Shown here: piece after piece, positions 7,856 through 16,816 of the stretch
How positions within the stretch are numbered: the stretch's first letter is position 1
Layout: the number at the start of each line of letters is the position of its first letter
Source: Nocardia seriolae NBRC 15557
GTDB lineage: Bacteria; Actinomycetota; Actinomycetes; Mycobacteriales; Mycobacteriaceae
Length of the DNA stretch: 64,000 nucleotides
NCBI RefSeq assembly: GCF_007990715.1
Contig: NZ_BJWY01000018.1
Span: 20,372-84,371 of the forward strand
Direction of reading: 5' to 3'
Notes under the pieces: model-generated
Told to the model about the DNA's origin: nothing
The model's input: the letters and a program-made list of their open reading frames with translations, nothing else
The model's database searches: none
Made by a program: the position numbers and the translations under genes

Positions 7856-8934
7856 CGCGCACCTGCCATTCCGAGCACCAGCGGGACCAGCGGGACGTTG
7901 ACCATGCCGTTGGCGGCGTCGGTGCAACTGCCCGGGGTGACCGCGTTGAGCGCGGCACAGACCTGATCCGCCTGGGCGGCCGGGAGGGCCGCACGCGGGG
8001 AGCCGTAGGTGATGCCGTCGCCCATGACGTTCCGGGCGGCATTGGTCAGCACCGGGAGCGTGAGCATGACTTCCGAGAGCGAGCCGACATTGGCGCGCAG
8101 CAGCCGGATCAGCGGCAGGGTGTCGTTGAGGCCGCGCATGATCGGGTCGCCCGCAATGGTGACCAGGTCATTGAGCATGGGCAGCACCGCGCCCAGATTG
8201 TCGACGAGTTTCGCACCCGGGCCGATCAATTCGTCGGTGGCGTTGTTCAATGCCGGGCCCAGGCGCAGCAGCATGGACCGCAGGTCGCCCCAGTGTTCCT
8301 CGACCTTCTGGCCGACCGAGGCGAAGGCGTCGAAGATGCCCACCAGGTGCCCGATATCGGCATCGGGTTGCGACAGTGCCGAACCCAGCTTCTTGACGAT
8401 CTCGTTGCTCTGCGGGCCCGCGCCCTGGGTGGCGGCGTCCAGCCCGGACAGGCCGTGCGCCAGCGCATCCGGGGCCGACGCCTGCTGTAGCTGCGACGAC
8501 AGGTCGGCCAGCGCGGTGAGGGTCTCGGTGATGCTCTTGGGCGTCAGGGTTTTGGTGATGCACCGGGAGGAATCCCAGCGCTGGAGGTTCTTGCCGCTGT
8601 TGAGCACCGCCAGATTGCGGTCGGCCACAATGGAATCCGAGACCGTGGTGGCGGCGGCGTCCGCGTACACCGGGTACTGGGCGTCGACGGAGAACTTCAC
8701 CTTGACCTTGGTGCCGTCGGCGTCGACGGAATCGACCGTGCCGACCGGGATTCCGCGCATGGTCACCTTGTTGCCCGCGTACAGGCCGACCGCGTCGGGC
8801 ATGAGCGCGCAGTAGGCGACGGTCTTCTTCATGGGGTCGAAGTAGAACAGGTAGCCGACCACCGCGAGCACGGCGATCAGCACCGCGCCGGTGACCGAGA
8901 TGAACGCCTGCGATCCGAGCATCCGCTTGAACAT
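7852..8934 (-). CDS. mceD: MCE family protein D
   Basis: The 360-residue protein has one membrane helix (about 10-32, FISVTGAVLIAVLAVVGYLF), then an MCE domain with DAVGLYAGNKVTMRGIPVGTVDSVDADG, and a helical region to the C-terminus. Several cysteines (YCALMPD, SRCITK, QVCAAL, GSCTD) could form disulfides outside the membrane. Start at 8934 shares one base with the mceC stop (TGATG). It acts with the other five Mce proteins as a subunit of the periplasmic lipid conduit. Confidence 0.87.
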   Translation of the reverse strand: MFKRMLGSQAFISVTGAVLIAVLAVVGYLFYFDPMKKTVAYCALMPDAVGLYAGNKVTMRGIPVGTVDSVDADGTKVKVKFSVDAQYPVYADAAATTVSDSIVADRNLAVLNSGKNLQRWDSSRCITKTLTPKSITETLTALADLSSQLQQASAPDALAHGLSGLDAATQGAGPQSNEIVKKLGSALSQPDADIGHLVGIFDAFASVGQKVEEHWGDLRSMLLRLGPALNNATDELIGPGAKLVDNLGAVLPMLNDLVTIAGDPIMRGLNDTLPLIRLLRANVGSLSEVMLTLPVLTNAARNVMGDGITYGSPRAALPAAQADQVCAALNAVTPGSCTDAANGMVNVPLVPLVLGMAGAR

Positions 8935-9980
8935 CAGCACTCCTGCCCGAGCACCGGAATGCACACCTGCGGCAGTGCCACCGGCGGCTGCGGCAGGGGC
9001 ACGGTCTGCTGCGACTGGTCGATCTGCACGCCGCCGTCGGGAATCACCAGGTCCGACAGCTTCTTCTGGAGCTCCTGCGCCGCGGTCAGGGTCGGGGTGA
9101 ACTTCTGGCCGAGCTGCTCGAGCTCGGTGATGGCGTCGGTCAGCTTGGGCTTCAGCTCCGACCAGGTCGGCTCCGCACCGCCGAGTCGCCCGAGCACGTC
9201 GCTGAGCAGCCGGATGGCCTCCGCCATTTCCGAATGCTTGTCCTCGAGCACGGTGACCAGCAGGTTGGCGTTGTCCATGAGCCGGCCCAGATCGGTCTTC
9301 GCGCCGTCGTACATGCGCACGTACTCGTCGGCCACGGCGATGGCATTGGACACCTGGCTGCGCTGGCGATCCAGCGCGTCCACGTAGTCGGCGACCGTCG
9401 TCAGCGTGGTGCGCAGGCTGTCGGGCGCGCCGTCGATCGAATTGCCCAGCGCCGCGAGGTTCTTGTTGAGCGTGGAGCCGTCGATCTTGGCCAGCGGGGT
9501 GGCGGCGTCCTGGAAGGTCTCGACCAGGCTGTAGGGCAGTCGCACCCGGTCGGCCGGGATCGGCGCGGAACCCAGCGGCTTGCTCCCGGCCGGGAACAGC
9601 GCCACGTAGTGGCCGCCGACGATGGTCAGCATGCGGATGTCCAGGGAGGTCTGATCGCCCAGGAACACATCGGTTTTCACCGTGAAGCGCATGACGACCT
9701 TGTCCGGCTTCAGTTCCAGGGACTTGACCTCGCCGACCGAGATTCCGGCCAGGCGCACATCGTCGCCCGCCTTCACCGACTGCGCCTCGGACAGCTCCGC
9801 GGTGTAGGTGTGCTTGCCGAACGGGACCACATAGAGCGTCCCGGCGGCGGCCAGACCCAGCACCACCACGATCGCGCCGAGAATGCCCTTGCGCAGGTGC
9901 CGCTTCTGCTTGGTCGCCTCGTCGACCACGCGATCATCGCGTTTGAAGCTGAGTCGCGGCAATGAACGCGGCAATGTCAT
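8934..9980 (-). CDS. mceC: MCE family protein C
   Basis: The 348-residue protein starts MTLPRSLPRLSFKR, has a basic cytoplasmic tail, one membrane helix (about 35-53, ILGAIVVVLGLAAAGTLYVV) and an MCE domain with LSEAQSVKAGDDVRLAGISVGEVKSLEL. The following region is strongly helical (DSLRTTLTTVADYVDALDRQRSQV), and the tail ends with two cysteines in VCIPVLGQEC. The start at 9980 was chosen because it overlaps the mceB stop as ATGA; a methionine three codons earlier (9989) is an alternative. Its role is as for the other Mce subunits. Confidence 0.86.
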   Translation of the reverse strand: MTLPRSLPRLSFKRDDRVVDEATKQKRHLRKGILGAIVVVLGLAAAGTLYVVPFGKHTYTAELSEAQSVKAGDDVRLAGISVGEVKSLELKPDKVVMRFTVKTDVFLGDQTSLDIRMLTIVGGHYVALFPAGSKPLGSAPIPADRVRLPYSLVETFQDAATPLAKIDGSTLNKNLAALGNSIDGAPDSLRTTLTTVADYVDALDRQRSQVSNAIAVADEYVRMYDGAKTDLGRLMDNANLLVTVLEDKHSEMAEAIRLLSDVLGRLGGAEPTWSELKPKLTDAITELEQLGQKFTPTLTAAQELQKKLSDLVIPDGGVQIDQSQQTVPLPQPPVALPQVCIPVLGQEC

Positions 9981-11029
9981 CCGTTGCATATCGCCACCTG
10001 CTGTCCCGAAACGAGCACCTTGACCACCGGCGGCAGCTCCGCGGTCCCCTTGCTGCACACCGGCTTCCAGCCCGTCGGGCTCTGCGGCAGCGCCGCGTCG
10101 GCCGCGCCCAGCACCGCGGGCAGGCGGCTGAAGACGTCCACCGCCTCCTTGGCGTCCGGGAAGATCTGGCGGATCAACGCGTCCACATCCGAACCGCTGT
10201 TGATGCCCAGCGAATTCAGCAGATTGTCGATGGGCCGCAGCACCGAGGGCGCGGTCATGGCGAATTGCGCCAGGCCGCCGATGTTCTGGTTCAGCGCCTC
10301 GAAAATATCGCTGAGCTGCTTGATCAACGGCACCAGGTAGTGCACCCGGCCGCCGAGGCGGTCCGACAGATCCGACATGTTCCGGATCAGCGTCCAGATC
10401 ACCTGCTGCCGATTGTCCACGTAGGACGCCAGTTTCCCGATCGCGTCCATGGCCGGGCCGACCCCGCTGCCGTCGCCCTCGATCAAAGCCACCATGCTGG
10501 CGCTGAATTGGTTGATGGCCTCGGGAGAGATGGTCTGCAGCACCGGCTTCAGGCCGTTGAACAGCTGGGTCACATCGAAGGACGGGACCGTGCGGTCCTC
10601 GCCGATGCGCACGCCCGCCGCGATCCGATTGCCCGGCTGCGGCGGCTGCTGCAGATCGATGTACCGCTGGCCGGTCAGGTTCTGGTAGCGGATGGCCAGC
10701 TTGGAGTTGTCGTAGACGGGCGCATCGGTCTTGACCGACACCTGCACCCGGGCCTTCGCGCCTTCGAGGCCGATGTCCTTGACCTTGCCGACCTGCACGC
10801 CGTACATACGCACGTCATCGCCGACCTTGAGACCGTTGGCATCGGTGAAGATGGCGTCGTGGGTCTCGGTTCCGCCGGACACCGGCCGCTGAATCGCGGT
10901 CAGCACCAGCATCAAAACCACCACGATGACGCCTGCGAACAGCGCCAGCCGCCACGCCGCGGCCTTGACACGCCCACCCGTCGCCCCACCGCCACCCCCG
11001 ACGGAATCGCTGCGCGATGCCCGCCTCAT
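9977..11029 (-). CDS. mceB: MCE family protein B
   Basis: The 350-residue protein has a glycine-rich N-terminus, a membrane helix (about 27-46, LALFAGVIVVVLMLVLTAI), the MCE domain with TDANGLKVGDDVRMYGVQVGKVKDIGL, and the sequence LTGQRYIDLQQPPQPG typical of the domain end. The helical part (IWTLIRNMSDLSDRLGGRV) follows, and the C-terminus carries two cysteines (KPVCSKG and AICNG). Start at 11029 overlaps the mceA stop as ATGA. Confidence 0.87.
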   Translation of the reverse strand: MRRASRSDSVGGGGGATGGRVKAAAWRLALFAGVIVVVLMLVLTAIQRPVSGGTETHDAIFTDANGLKVGDDVRMYGVQVGKVKDIGLEGAKARVQVSVKTDAPVYDNSKLAIRYQNLTGQRYIDLQQPPQPGNRIAAGVRIGEDRTVPSFDVTQLFNGLKPVLQTISPEAINQFSASMVALIEGDGSGVGPAMDAIGKLASYVDNRQQVIWTLIRNMSDLSDRLGGRVHYLVPLIKQLSDIFEALNQNIGGLAQFAMTAPSVLRPIDNLLNSLGINSGSDVDALIRQIFPDAKEAVDVFSRLPAVLGAADAALPQSPTGWKPVCSKGTAELPPVVKVLVSGQQVAICNG

Positions 11030-12054
11030 TTGGCACCTCCCAGCAGCGGCACCGCGATGCCGGGCACGCCCTTCAGATCGACCTGCACGTTCAGCACCGG
11101 TCCCTGCCCGTTGTCGGGCATGGCCGCGCTCAAACGCTGTAGCAGCAGCTTCAATTCGGCCCCGGACTGCTGCGGCTGAGGCACCATCTGCGCCAGCGCG
11201 GTCAGGATCGGCACCAGCATGTCGGTGGTGCTCGACAGCTGAGTCCCGGCCTCGGAGAGGGTGTTCGCCAGCGCGGGCAGCAACTGCCCGGTCAGCGTCG
11301 CGACGCCCTTGTCGTAGGCGGCCCGATCGTTCTGCAACCGCTGCATGCTGCGGATCAGGTCGATCACCTGCACGGTCGCGCCCGCGAACTGCCCGCCGCC
11401 GTCGAAGGCCGGGCCGAGTTCGCCGAACAGCTGCGACATCGGCATCTTCTGGTTGTCGGTGATGGTGCGCTGCGCGGTGATGAGCGCCTGCACCAGCGGC
11501 ATGAACGCCTGGGTGTCGGCCGCGGCCTGCGCGATCACCGATGCCATCTGCTGCGTCAGCACCGAACCGCCGACCTGCGAGGCGCTGCGCAGAATCGAGC
11601 CCATGGTGGCGTCGTAGACCTGCGTGGCATTGCGGCCGGTGAAGTCCAGCACCGCACCCGTGCGCAGCGGCGAGCCGCCCGCGCCCCGGCGCAATTCGAT
11701 CTCGCTGATGCCGAACAGGTTGGCGGGCGCGTAATCGACCTGGAGGCTGTCGTCGATCCCGAACAGCTTGGTGTCGTCCAGCCGCAGCGAGATCTGCTGC
11801 GTGCCATGCTGATCCGGCGCGATATCGGTGACCTTGCCGACCACCACGCCATTGGCCCGCACCTCGGTGCCGACCAGCACGCCGTCACCGATCTGCTCGG
11901 TGCGCAGCGAAACCGCGATCCCGGCCTCGGTCTGCTGCGACCGGTACAGCGACCAGCCCGCCACCACGGCCACCACCAGCGCCAGCGCGACCGCACCGAC
12001 CGTCATCGAGCGCTTGCGATCGACGGCCACACCCGGCATTCCGTAATTCGGCAT
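11026..12054 (-). CDS. mceA: MCE family protein A
   Basis: The first Mce protein after the permeases has 342 residues: one membrane helix (about 18-37), the MCE domain with TEVRANGVVVGKVTDI and NLFGISEIELRRGAGG, then helices ending in VLNVQVDLKGVPGIAVPLL. The closing motif LNVQVDLKG recurs as VQVNVK and NITGVQVDS at the ends of MceF and MceE, a sign of common ancestry. The start is 3 bp after the yrbEB stop. The product would bind or funnel lipid at the cell-envelope side of the importer. Confidence 0.87.
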   Translation of the reverse strand: MPNYGMPGVAVDRKRSMTVGAVALALVVAVVAGWSLYRSQQTEAGIAVSLRTEQIGDGVLVGTEVRANGVVVGKVTDIAPDQHGTQQISLRLDDTKLFGIDDSLQVDYAPANLFGISEIELRRGAGGSPLRTGAVLDFTGRNATQVYDATMGSILRSASQVGGSVLTQQMASVIAQAAADTQAFMPLVQALITAQRTITDNQKMPMSQLFGELGPAFDGGGQFAGATVQVIDLIRSMQRLQNDRAAYDKGVATLTGQLLPALANTLSEAGTQLSSTTDMLVPILTALAQMVPQPQQSGAELKLLLQRLSAAMPDNGQGPVLNVQVDLKGVPGIAVPLLGGAK

Positions 12055-12057
12055 CCC

Positions 12058-12921
12058 CTACCCCGTGAACGTAATCGCCGAGTTGAAGCCCCAGAGGGAC
12101 AGCGAGAGCACCATGTCCATGGCGATGATGGCCACCGACGACGCGCGCACCGCCTTGCCCGAGGCGATACCCACGCCCTCGGGGCCGCCGGTGGCGAAAA
12201 AGCCGTAGTAGCAGTGGATCAGGATGACGACCACCGCGAAGATGGCCACCTTCACCACGGCCGCGATCACGTCGAACCCGGACACGAACTGGAAGAAGTA
12301 GTGGTCGTACACGCCCGCCGAGGCCCCGTGCACCAGCGTGATCAGCCCGCGGCAGGCCGCGTAGGACAGGATCAGCGCGATCAGGAAGGTCGGCACGATG
12401 GCGACCGCGCCCGCCAGCACGCGGGTGGTCACCACGAAGGGAACCGAACGCAGACCCAGAGACTCGATCGCATCGATCTCCTCGGAGATGCGCATGGATC
12501 CGATCTCGGCGGTCATGCGGCAGCCCGCCTGCGCGGCGAAACCGATGGCCGCCACGATCGGGGCCAGCTCACGGGTGGTCGCGTAGGCCGACACCAGACC
12601 CGAGACCGGGCCCATACCGAGCATGTCGAGCGTGGTGAAGGACTCCACCGCCACCGACGCGCCCATCACCAGCCCCAGCACGATCATCATCGGCACGGTC
12701 CCGCCGCCCACGATGACCGAGCCACGGCCCCAGGTCATGTCCGAGATGGCCCGCATGGTCTCCGCGCGATAGCGCTTGAGCGTCAGCGGAATCGACGAGA
12801 GCACCTGCCAGACGAACGCGAGCGTGAAGCCCAGGTTCTCCACGCGGCGCAGGATCCGGCCGCGGCGGCGGTAGGCGCGTGCGGCCCAGCCCAGCCCCTT
12901 GGGTACATAGGTAGCCGACAT
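12058..12921 (-). CDS. yrbEB: YrbE/MlaE-type permease B of the Mce system
   Basis: The 287-residue integral membrane protein is of the MlaE family. Diagnostic segments are VPMMIVLGLVMGASVAVES, the EQ-loop-like MTAEIGSMRISEEIDAIESLGL, and FATGGPEGVGIASGKAVR near the end, with about five membrane helices. YrbEA and YrbEB form the permease pair that works with the ATPase MceG, which is normally encoded elsewhere and is not in this window. Start at 12921 shares one base with the yrbEA stop (TGATG). Confidence 0.9.
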   Translation of the reverse strand: MSATYVPKGLGWAARAYRRRGRILRRVENLGFTLAFVWQVLSSIPLTLKRYRAETMRAISDMTWGRGSVIVGGGTVPMMIVLGLVMGASVAVESFTTLDMLGMGPVSGLVSAYATTRELAPIVAAIGFAAQAGCRMTAEIGSMRISEEIDAIESLGLRSVPFVVTTRVLAGAVAIVPTFLIALILSYAACRGLITLVHGASAGVYDHYFFQFVSGFDVIAAVVKVAIFAVVVILIHCYYGFFATGGPEGVGIASGKAVRASSVAIIAMDMVLSLSLWGFNSAITFTG

Positions 12922-13757
12922 CAGGCCAGCCTCGTGGGCAGGAACAGATCGGTGAGCTGGGTCGCGACCAGGTTCACGGTCACGATCGACACCACCGACA
13001 GCACCACCGCGGCGTTCACGGCGTCGGCGACACCCCGCGGGCCGCCCTTCGCCTCGAGCCCGCGCTGGCAGGCGATGATCACCACGAGGAACCCGAAGAT
13101 GACGGCCTTCAGCAGCGACACCCACACGTCGGCGGTGGTGGTGAAGGATCCGAAGGTGGTCCAGTAGGAGCCCGGCGTGACGCCCTGCCCGCCGATGGCC
13201 ACGCCGTACCCGGCGAGCACGCCCACGAAGATGATGAGCACGTTCAGCAGCGGCGCGACGAAGACCATGGCCACCAGGCGCGGGATCACCAGGCGGTGAA
13301 TCGGGCTGATGCCCATGGTGTTCAGCGCGTCGATCTCCTCGCGGATGGTGCGCGCACCCAGATCCGCCGCCAACGCCGCGGCTCCCGCGCCGCCCAGCAG
13401 GAAGCCGGTGGCCAGCGGCGCGCCCTGCTTGATGACGCCCAGGCCGCCGGTCGCGCCCAGCAGCGAGTCCGCGCCGAGGGTGTGAATCAGATTGCCCACC
13501 TGGACCGAAACGATGACGCCGAACGGAATGGCGATGAGCACGGCCGGAATCGCGGTGACGGTGATCAGCCGCCAAGCCTGGAGAATGGCCTCTTTCCACT
13601 GGAATTGCCGGCGCGCGATATCGGTGAAGGTGCCGATCACCGCTTCCTCGGCAATGCCGACCGCGCGGCCGAAGGTGCGCAGCGACGCCACCGCGGTGCT
13701 GGAGAAGTTGTCGCGCACGATGCGCACGGCGGACCGACTCTGGGTGGCCCGGGTCAT
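12921..13757 (-). CDS. yrbEA: YrbE/MlaE-type permease A of the Mce system
   Basis: The 278-residue MlaE-family permease is the first gene of the mce transcription unit. Family features are AIPAVLIAIPFGVIVSVQVG, ALAADLGARTIREEIDALNTMGI (the cytoplasmic coupling helix that contacts the ATPase), and the C-terminal ACQRGLEAKGGPRGVADAVN. It works with YrbEB and an MceG-type ATPase to import lipids such as sterols or fatty acids; the substrate of this locus cannot be told from sequence. No strong Shine-Dalgarno sequence precedes the ATG at 13757. Confidence 0.9.
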   Translation of the reverse strand: MTRATQSRSAVRIVRDNFSSTAVASLRTFGRAVGIAEEAVIGTFTDIARRQFQWKEAILQAWRLITVTAIPAVLIAIPFGVIVSVQVGNLIHTLGADSLLGATGGLGVIKQGAPLATGFLLGGAGAAALAADLGARTIREEIDALNTMGISPIHRLVIPRLVAMVFVAPLLNVLIIFVGVLAGYGVAIGGQGVTPGSYWTTFGSFTTTADVWVSLLKAVIFGFLVVIIACQRGLEAKGGPRGVADAVNAAVVLSVVSIVTVNLVATQLTDLFLPTRLA

Positions 13758-14141
13758 CGCGGGACTACTTCATCAGGTCGCCGGAATCGGCGCGGGGTGA
13801 CGAGCTTCAAATTTCTTCTCCGTGATCGGCAACACTGCCTGCCATCAAAGCTAATGGTTACGGCGAGTTACAACAAATCGCTTTGTGATGTGATCGAGAC
13901 CTCCAAGCTACCCACCGGTACGCGATCTGTCATGCCCGGTCATTGGGACATCCATGCATGCCACATGCGGTTCTAGAACCTGTTATCAGAGCGATGTGAC
14001 ATCCTGTGTGACTCACAGCACCCCATCGGCGAACCCTGGATGAGACCGTTTCGAGACCACCGGCCATACCGAAAGCGGAATTGAGTGATCTGGCAGCAAC
14101 CACTCATTTCCCATCGAACCCACGCGTAACCCGGAGGCGGC
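13758..14141. promoter_or_regulatory. Intergenic control region upstream of the mce operon
   Basis: This 384-bp gap separates yrbEA (minus) from a small NTF2-like gene (plus), so it must hold the promoters of both. It is less GC-rich than its surroundings. Two short inverted repeats stand side by side: GATGTGACATC at 13993-14003 and CTGTG-N5-CACAG at 14004-14018. They are candidate operator sites but I cannot assign a regulator. No open frame with codon structure and no convincing -35/-10 pair was found. Only the short repeats are seen directly. Confidence 0.4.
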
Positions 14142-14372
14142 GTGTTCACTGTCGCTGTGGACAACACGGTGTCGGCGGTCCTCCATGCGATCGAGACCGG
14201 CGACTGGGCGGAATTCGCCAAACTGGTGCACCCGTATGTGCATTGGACCGAGGACGGGACGACCACTCGCGGCCGCACCCGGGTCATGGCGCTGCTATCC
14301 CGGCACGATGCGACGAAACCCGCGGCCTCTTACGAACTGCGCGACGGCCAGGTCTACCGCTGGACCTCGTGA
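14142..14372 (+). CDS. Short SnoaL/NTF2-like protein
   Basis: The 76-residue protein starts with GTG at 14142, 4 nt after a GGAGG. It reads AVDNTVSAVLHAIETGDWAEFAKLVHPYVHWTEDGTTTRGRTRVMALLSRH, the helix-helix-strand opening of the NTF2/SnoaL fold with the typical LHPYVHWTEDG motif, and ends after one more strand (ASYELRDGQVYRW). At about 75 residues it is shorter than complete family members (about 110-130) but occurs as a compact form in actinobacteria. It is convergent with the ChaA-type antiporter gene, 24 bp apart. The ligand is unknown. Confidence 0.65.
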   Translation: MFTVAVDNTVSAVLHAIETGDWAEFAKLVHPYVHWTEDGTTTRGRTRVMALLSRHDATKPAASYELRDGQVYRWTS

Positions 14373-14396
14373 CCGGGCCCGACGACCGGGGACCGG

Positions 14397-15494
14397 TCAG
14401 GGGCTGACCGCCAGAAATACGAAGCCCGAGAACAACACCAGGTGCACGCAGCCCTGGAGCAGGGTCGCGCGGCCCGGCACCACGGTCAGCGCGCCGACCA
14501 CCACGGTCAACGCCAGCAGCACCATCTGGGTCGCGCCCAGGCCCAGCATGAGCGGGCCCTCGATCCAGATCGAGGCCAGCGCGATGGCCGGAATGGTCAG
14601 GCCGATGCTGGCCATGGCCGAGCCCAGCGCGAGGTTCAGCGAGATCTGCACCCGATCCCGGCGCGCGGCGCGCACGGCCGCGATGGTCTCGGGCAGCAGC
14701 ACCAGCAGCGCGATCACCACGCCGACCGCGGACTGCGGCAGACCGGCCGCGGCGATGCCGGATTCGATATTCGGCGAGACCACCTTGGCCAAGCCCACCA
14801 CGCCGATCAAGGCAACCAGCAGCAAACCCAGACTCAGCAGCGCCTGCTTCCTGGTCGGCGGCTCGTCGTGTTCCTCCTCGGCCGCCGTCGACGCGCCCTC
14901 GACGGGGAGGAAGTCGTCCGGATGCCGGACCGTCTGGACCATGACGAACACGCCGTAGAGCACCAGCGAGGCCACCGCGGCGAAGATCAGCTGCGAGGCC
15001 GAGAAGACCGGGCCGGGCTCGCTGGTGGTGAAGGTCGGCAGCACCAGACTCAGTGTCGCGAGCGTGGCGACGGTGGCCAGGGCCGCGCCCGTGCCCTCCG
15101 CATTGAAGACCGCCACCCGCCGTCGCAGCGCGCCGACCAGCAGTGACAGCCCGAAAATGCCATTGCACGTGATCATTACGGCCGCGAAGACGGTATCGCG
15201 GGCCAGCGAGGCCGCCTTCTCGCCGCTCGAGATCATCAGCGTGACGATCAGCCCGACCTCGATGATGGTCACCGCCACCGCCAGGATCAGCGACCCGAAC
15301 GGCTCGCCCACCCGATGCGCCACGGTCTCGGCGTGATGCACCGCCGAAAGCACCGCGCCGATCAGCCAGACCGCCACCAGCACCGCCAGCAGGGAGCTGA
15401 GTTCGCGGCCCCAGGCGGCGGCCAGTACCACGCCCGCCACCAGCGGGAGGATGACCGACCAGTACCGACTGCAGAAACGCACCATGATCTCCAT
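14397..15494 (-). CDS. chaA: Ca2+/H+ antiporter, ChaA family
   Basis: The 365-residue membrane protein of the calcium/cation exchanger family has about 11 helices and two homologous halves. Diagnostic motifs are the alpha-repeats GEPFGSLILAVAVTIIEVGLI with NGIFGLSLLVGAL in the first half, and VVIALLVLLPETIAAVRAARRDRVQISLNLALGSAMASIGLTIP in the second; the acidic residues are the ion-binding ones. A charged cytoplasmic loop (STAAEEEHDEPPT) separates the halves. It exchanges Ca2+ or Na+ for protons. The start at 15494 is tentative; an in-frame ATG three codons later is possible. It is divergent from the VIT1-type transporter gene 97 bp away. Confidence 0.88.
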   Translation of the reverse strand: MEIMVRFCSRYWSVILPLVAGVVLAAAWGRELSSLLAVLVAVWLIGAVLSAVHHAETVAHRVGEPFGSLILAVAVTIIEVGLIVTLMISSGEKAASLARDTVFAAVMITCNGIFGLSLLVGALRRRVAVFNAEGTGAALATVATLATLSLVLPTFTTSEPGPVFSASQLIFAAVASLVLYGVFVMVQTVRHPDDFLPVEGASTAAEEEHDEPPTRKQALLSLGLLLVALIGVVGLAKVVSPNIESGIAAAGLPQSAVGVVIALLVLLPETIAAVRAARRDRVQISLNLALGSAMASIGLTIPAIALASIWIEGPLMLGLGATQMVLLALTVVVGALTVVPGRATLLQGCVHLVLFSGFVFLAVSP

Positions 15495-15591
15495 CGTTCC
15501 AGCAAACCGTCCGCATACCCCGCAAATGGGAGCCATCCCTCCCCCGGTCGCCCTACCGCATGACCGCCCGCCGGTAGATTAGGCTGCCCAC

Positions 15592-16332
15592 GTGGACGAC
15601 ACCACCGGAACCGACACGACCACGGCACAGCCGCATCCGCACGAGCCGCACGACACGAGCTTGGCGGCCAAGCTCAACTGGCTGCGCGCGGGTGTGCTGG
15701 GCGCGAACGACGGCATCGTCTCCACCGCGGGCCTGGTGGTCGGCGTCGCGGCCGCCTCCACCGACAGCAGCGCCATCCTCACCGCGGGCATCGCGGGCCT
15801 GGCCGCGGGCGCGATCTCCATGGCCGTCGGCGAGTACGTCTCGGTCAGCACCCAGCGCGATACCGAACGCGCGCTGCTGTCCAAGGAGAAGCGGGAACTG
15901 GCCGAGGAGCCGGAATTCGAACTCGCCGAACTCACCCAGATCTATCGGGACAAGGGACTGCGGCCCGAGACCGCGCGCAAGGTGGCCGAGGAACTCACCG
16001 CCCACGACGCCTTCGCCGCCCACGCCGAGGCCGAATTGGGTTTGGACCCACACGAACTGACCAACCCCTGGCATGCCGCGGTGTCCTCGGCGATCTCCTT
16101 CACCCTGGGTGCGATCCTGCCGATCCTCGCGATCCTGCTGCCGCCGACGCAGTGGCGAATCCCGGTCTGTTTCGCCGCCGTCCTGCTGGCGCTGGCCGTC
16201 ACCGGCTCGGTGAGCGCCCGGCTCGGCGGCGCCAATCCGCAGCGGGCCGTGCTGCGGGTCGTGCTGGGCGGCGCGCTGGCCATGGCCGTCACCTACGGGA
16301 TCGGGCAGCTCGCGGGCGTTTCCGGCATCTAG
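15592..16332 (+). CDS. VIT1/CCC1 family iron/manganese transporter
   Basis: The 246-residue membrane protein has the vacuolar-iron-transporter fold. After a His-rich N-terminus (QPHPHEPH) it reads LNWLRAGVLGANDGIVSTAGLVVGVAAA and AGLAAGAISMAVGEYVSVSTQRDTE, the two metal-contacting helices. A glutamate-rich cytosolic segment (KRELAEEPEFELAELTQIYRDKGL) corresponds to the metal-binding domain, and three further helices complete the five. The GTG start at 15592 was chosen because the conserved part begins 24 residues later. It probably exports Fe2+ or Mn2+ from the cytosol. Its stop overlaps the stop of the convergent proline-rich gene within CTAG. Confidence 0.87.
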   Translation: MDDTTGTDTTTAQPHPHEPHDTSLAAKLNWLRAGVLGANDGIVSTAGLVVGVAAASTDSSAILTAGIAGLAAGAISMAVGEYVSVSTQRDTERALLSKEKRELAEEPEFELAELTQIYRDKGLRPETARKVAEELTAHDAFAAHAEAELGLDPHELTNPWHAAVSSAISFTLGAILPILAILLPPTQWRIPVCFAAVLLALAVTGSVSARLGGANPQRAVLRVVLGGALAMAVTYGIGQLAGVSGI

Positions 16333-16784
16333 CCGACGGCGGGAGCCGAATCATCCTGCGGCGCGGCCAGATCCGACGGCGGGGGCACGTCCGGCGGAGC
16401 CGACGCGGGCTGGGCGGCGGGCACATCGATCGGGACCGCGGGCTCGGGGCCGATCACGATCGGGATATCCACCGGATGCGGTGCGACGGGCGCGGGCGGC
16501 GGAACCGCCGCGGCGGGCGGGGCCGGATTCGCGGCGGGGGCGGCCGGAAGCTGTTCGGCGGGAGCGACATCGGGTGGGCGACGGCCGGGCACCGCGTGGT
16601 CGTGGCGCGGCCGCACGACATTGACGATGGAGCCGTCGGCCACCGGGCGATCCCCGGAACCGGTGAGCAGCATGCCCGCGCCCACGCCCGTGGTCATCAG
16701 GGCGGCGACCAGAACCACCAGGGCCAGCCGACGGGGATCGAGATCGCCCGGATCGCGCTGGATCTCGTCGACGGTGCCGAGCAT
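16329..16784 (-). CDS. Proline/alanine-rich single-pass membrane protein (second of a pair)
   Basis: The 151-residue product has a short cytoplasmic head (MLGTVDEIQRDPGDLDPRR), one membrane helix (about 20-42, LALVVLVAALMTTGVGAGMLLTG) and an exported tail of about 100 residues dominated by Pro and Ala with valine/isoleucine-rich islands (HPVDIPIVIGPEPAVPIDV). The start at 16784 follows AAGGAGGACGGCC. It lies 32 bp after a gene of the same design, so the two are probably a transcription unit. I do not recognise the family; the tail resembles cell-wall-spanning linkers. Confidence 0.6.
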   Translation of the reverse strand: MLGTVDEIQRDPGDLDPRRLALVVLVAALMTTGVGAGMLLTGSGDRPVADGSIVNVVRPRHDHAVPGRRPPDVAPAEQLPAAPAANPAPPAAAVPPPAPVAPHPVDIPIVIGPEPAVPIDVPAAQPASAPPDVPPPSDLAAPQDDSAPAVG

Positions 16785-16816
16785 GGCCGTCCTCCTTCGG
16801 ATTCCGGGCCGCGACC

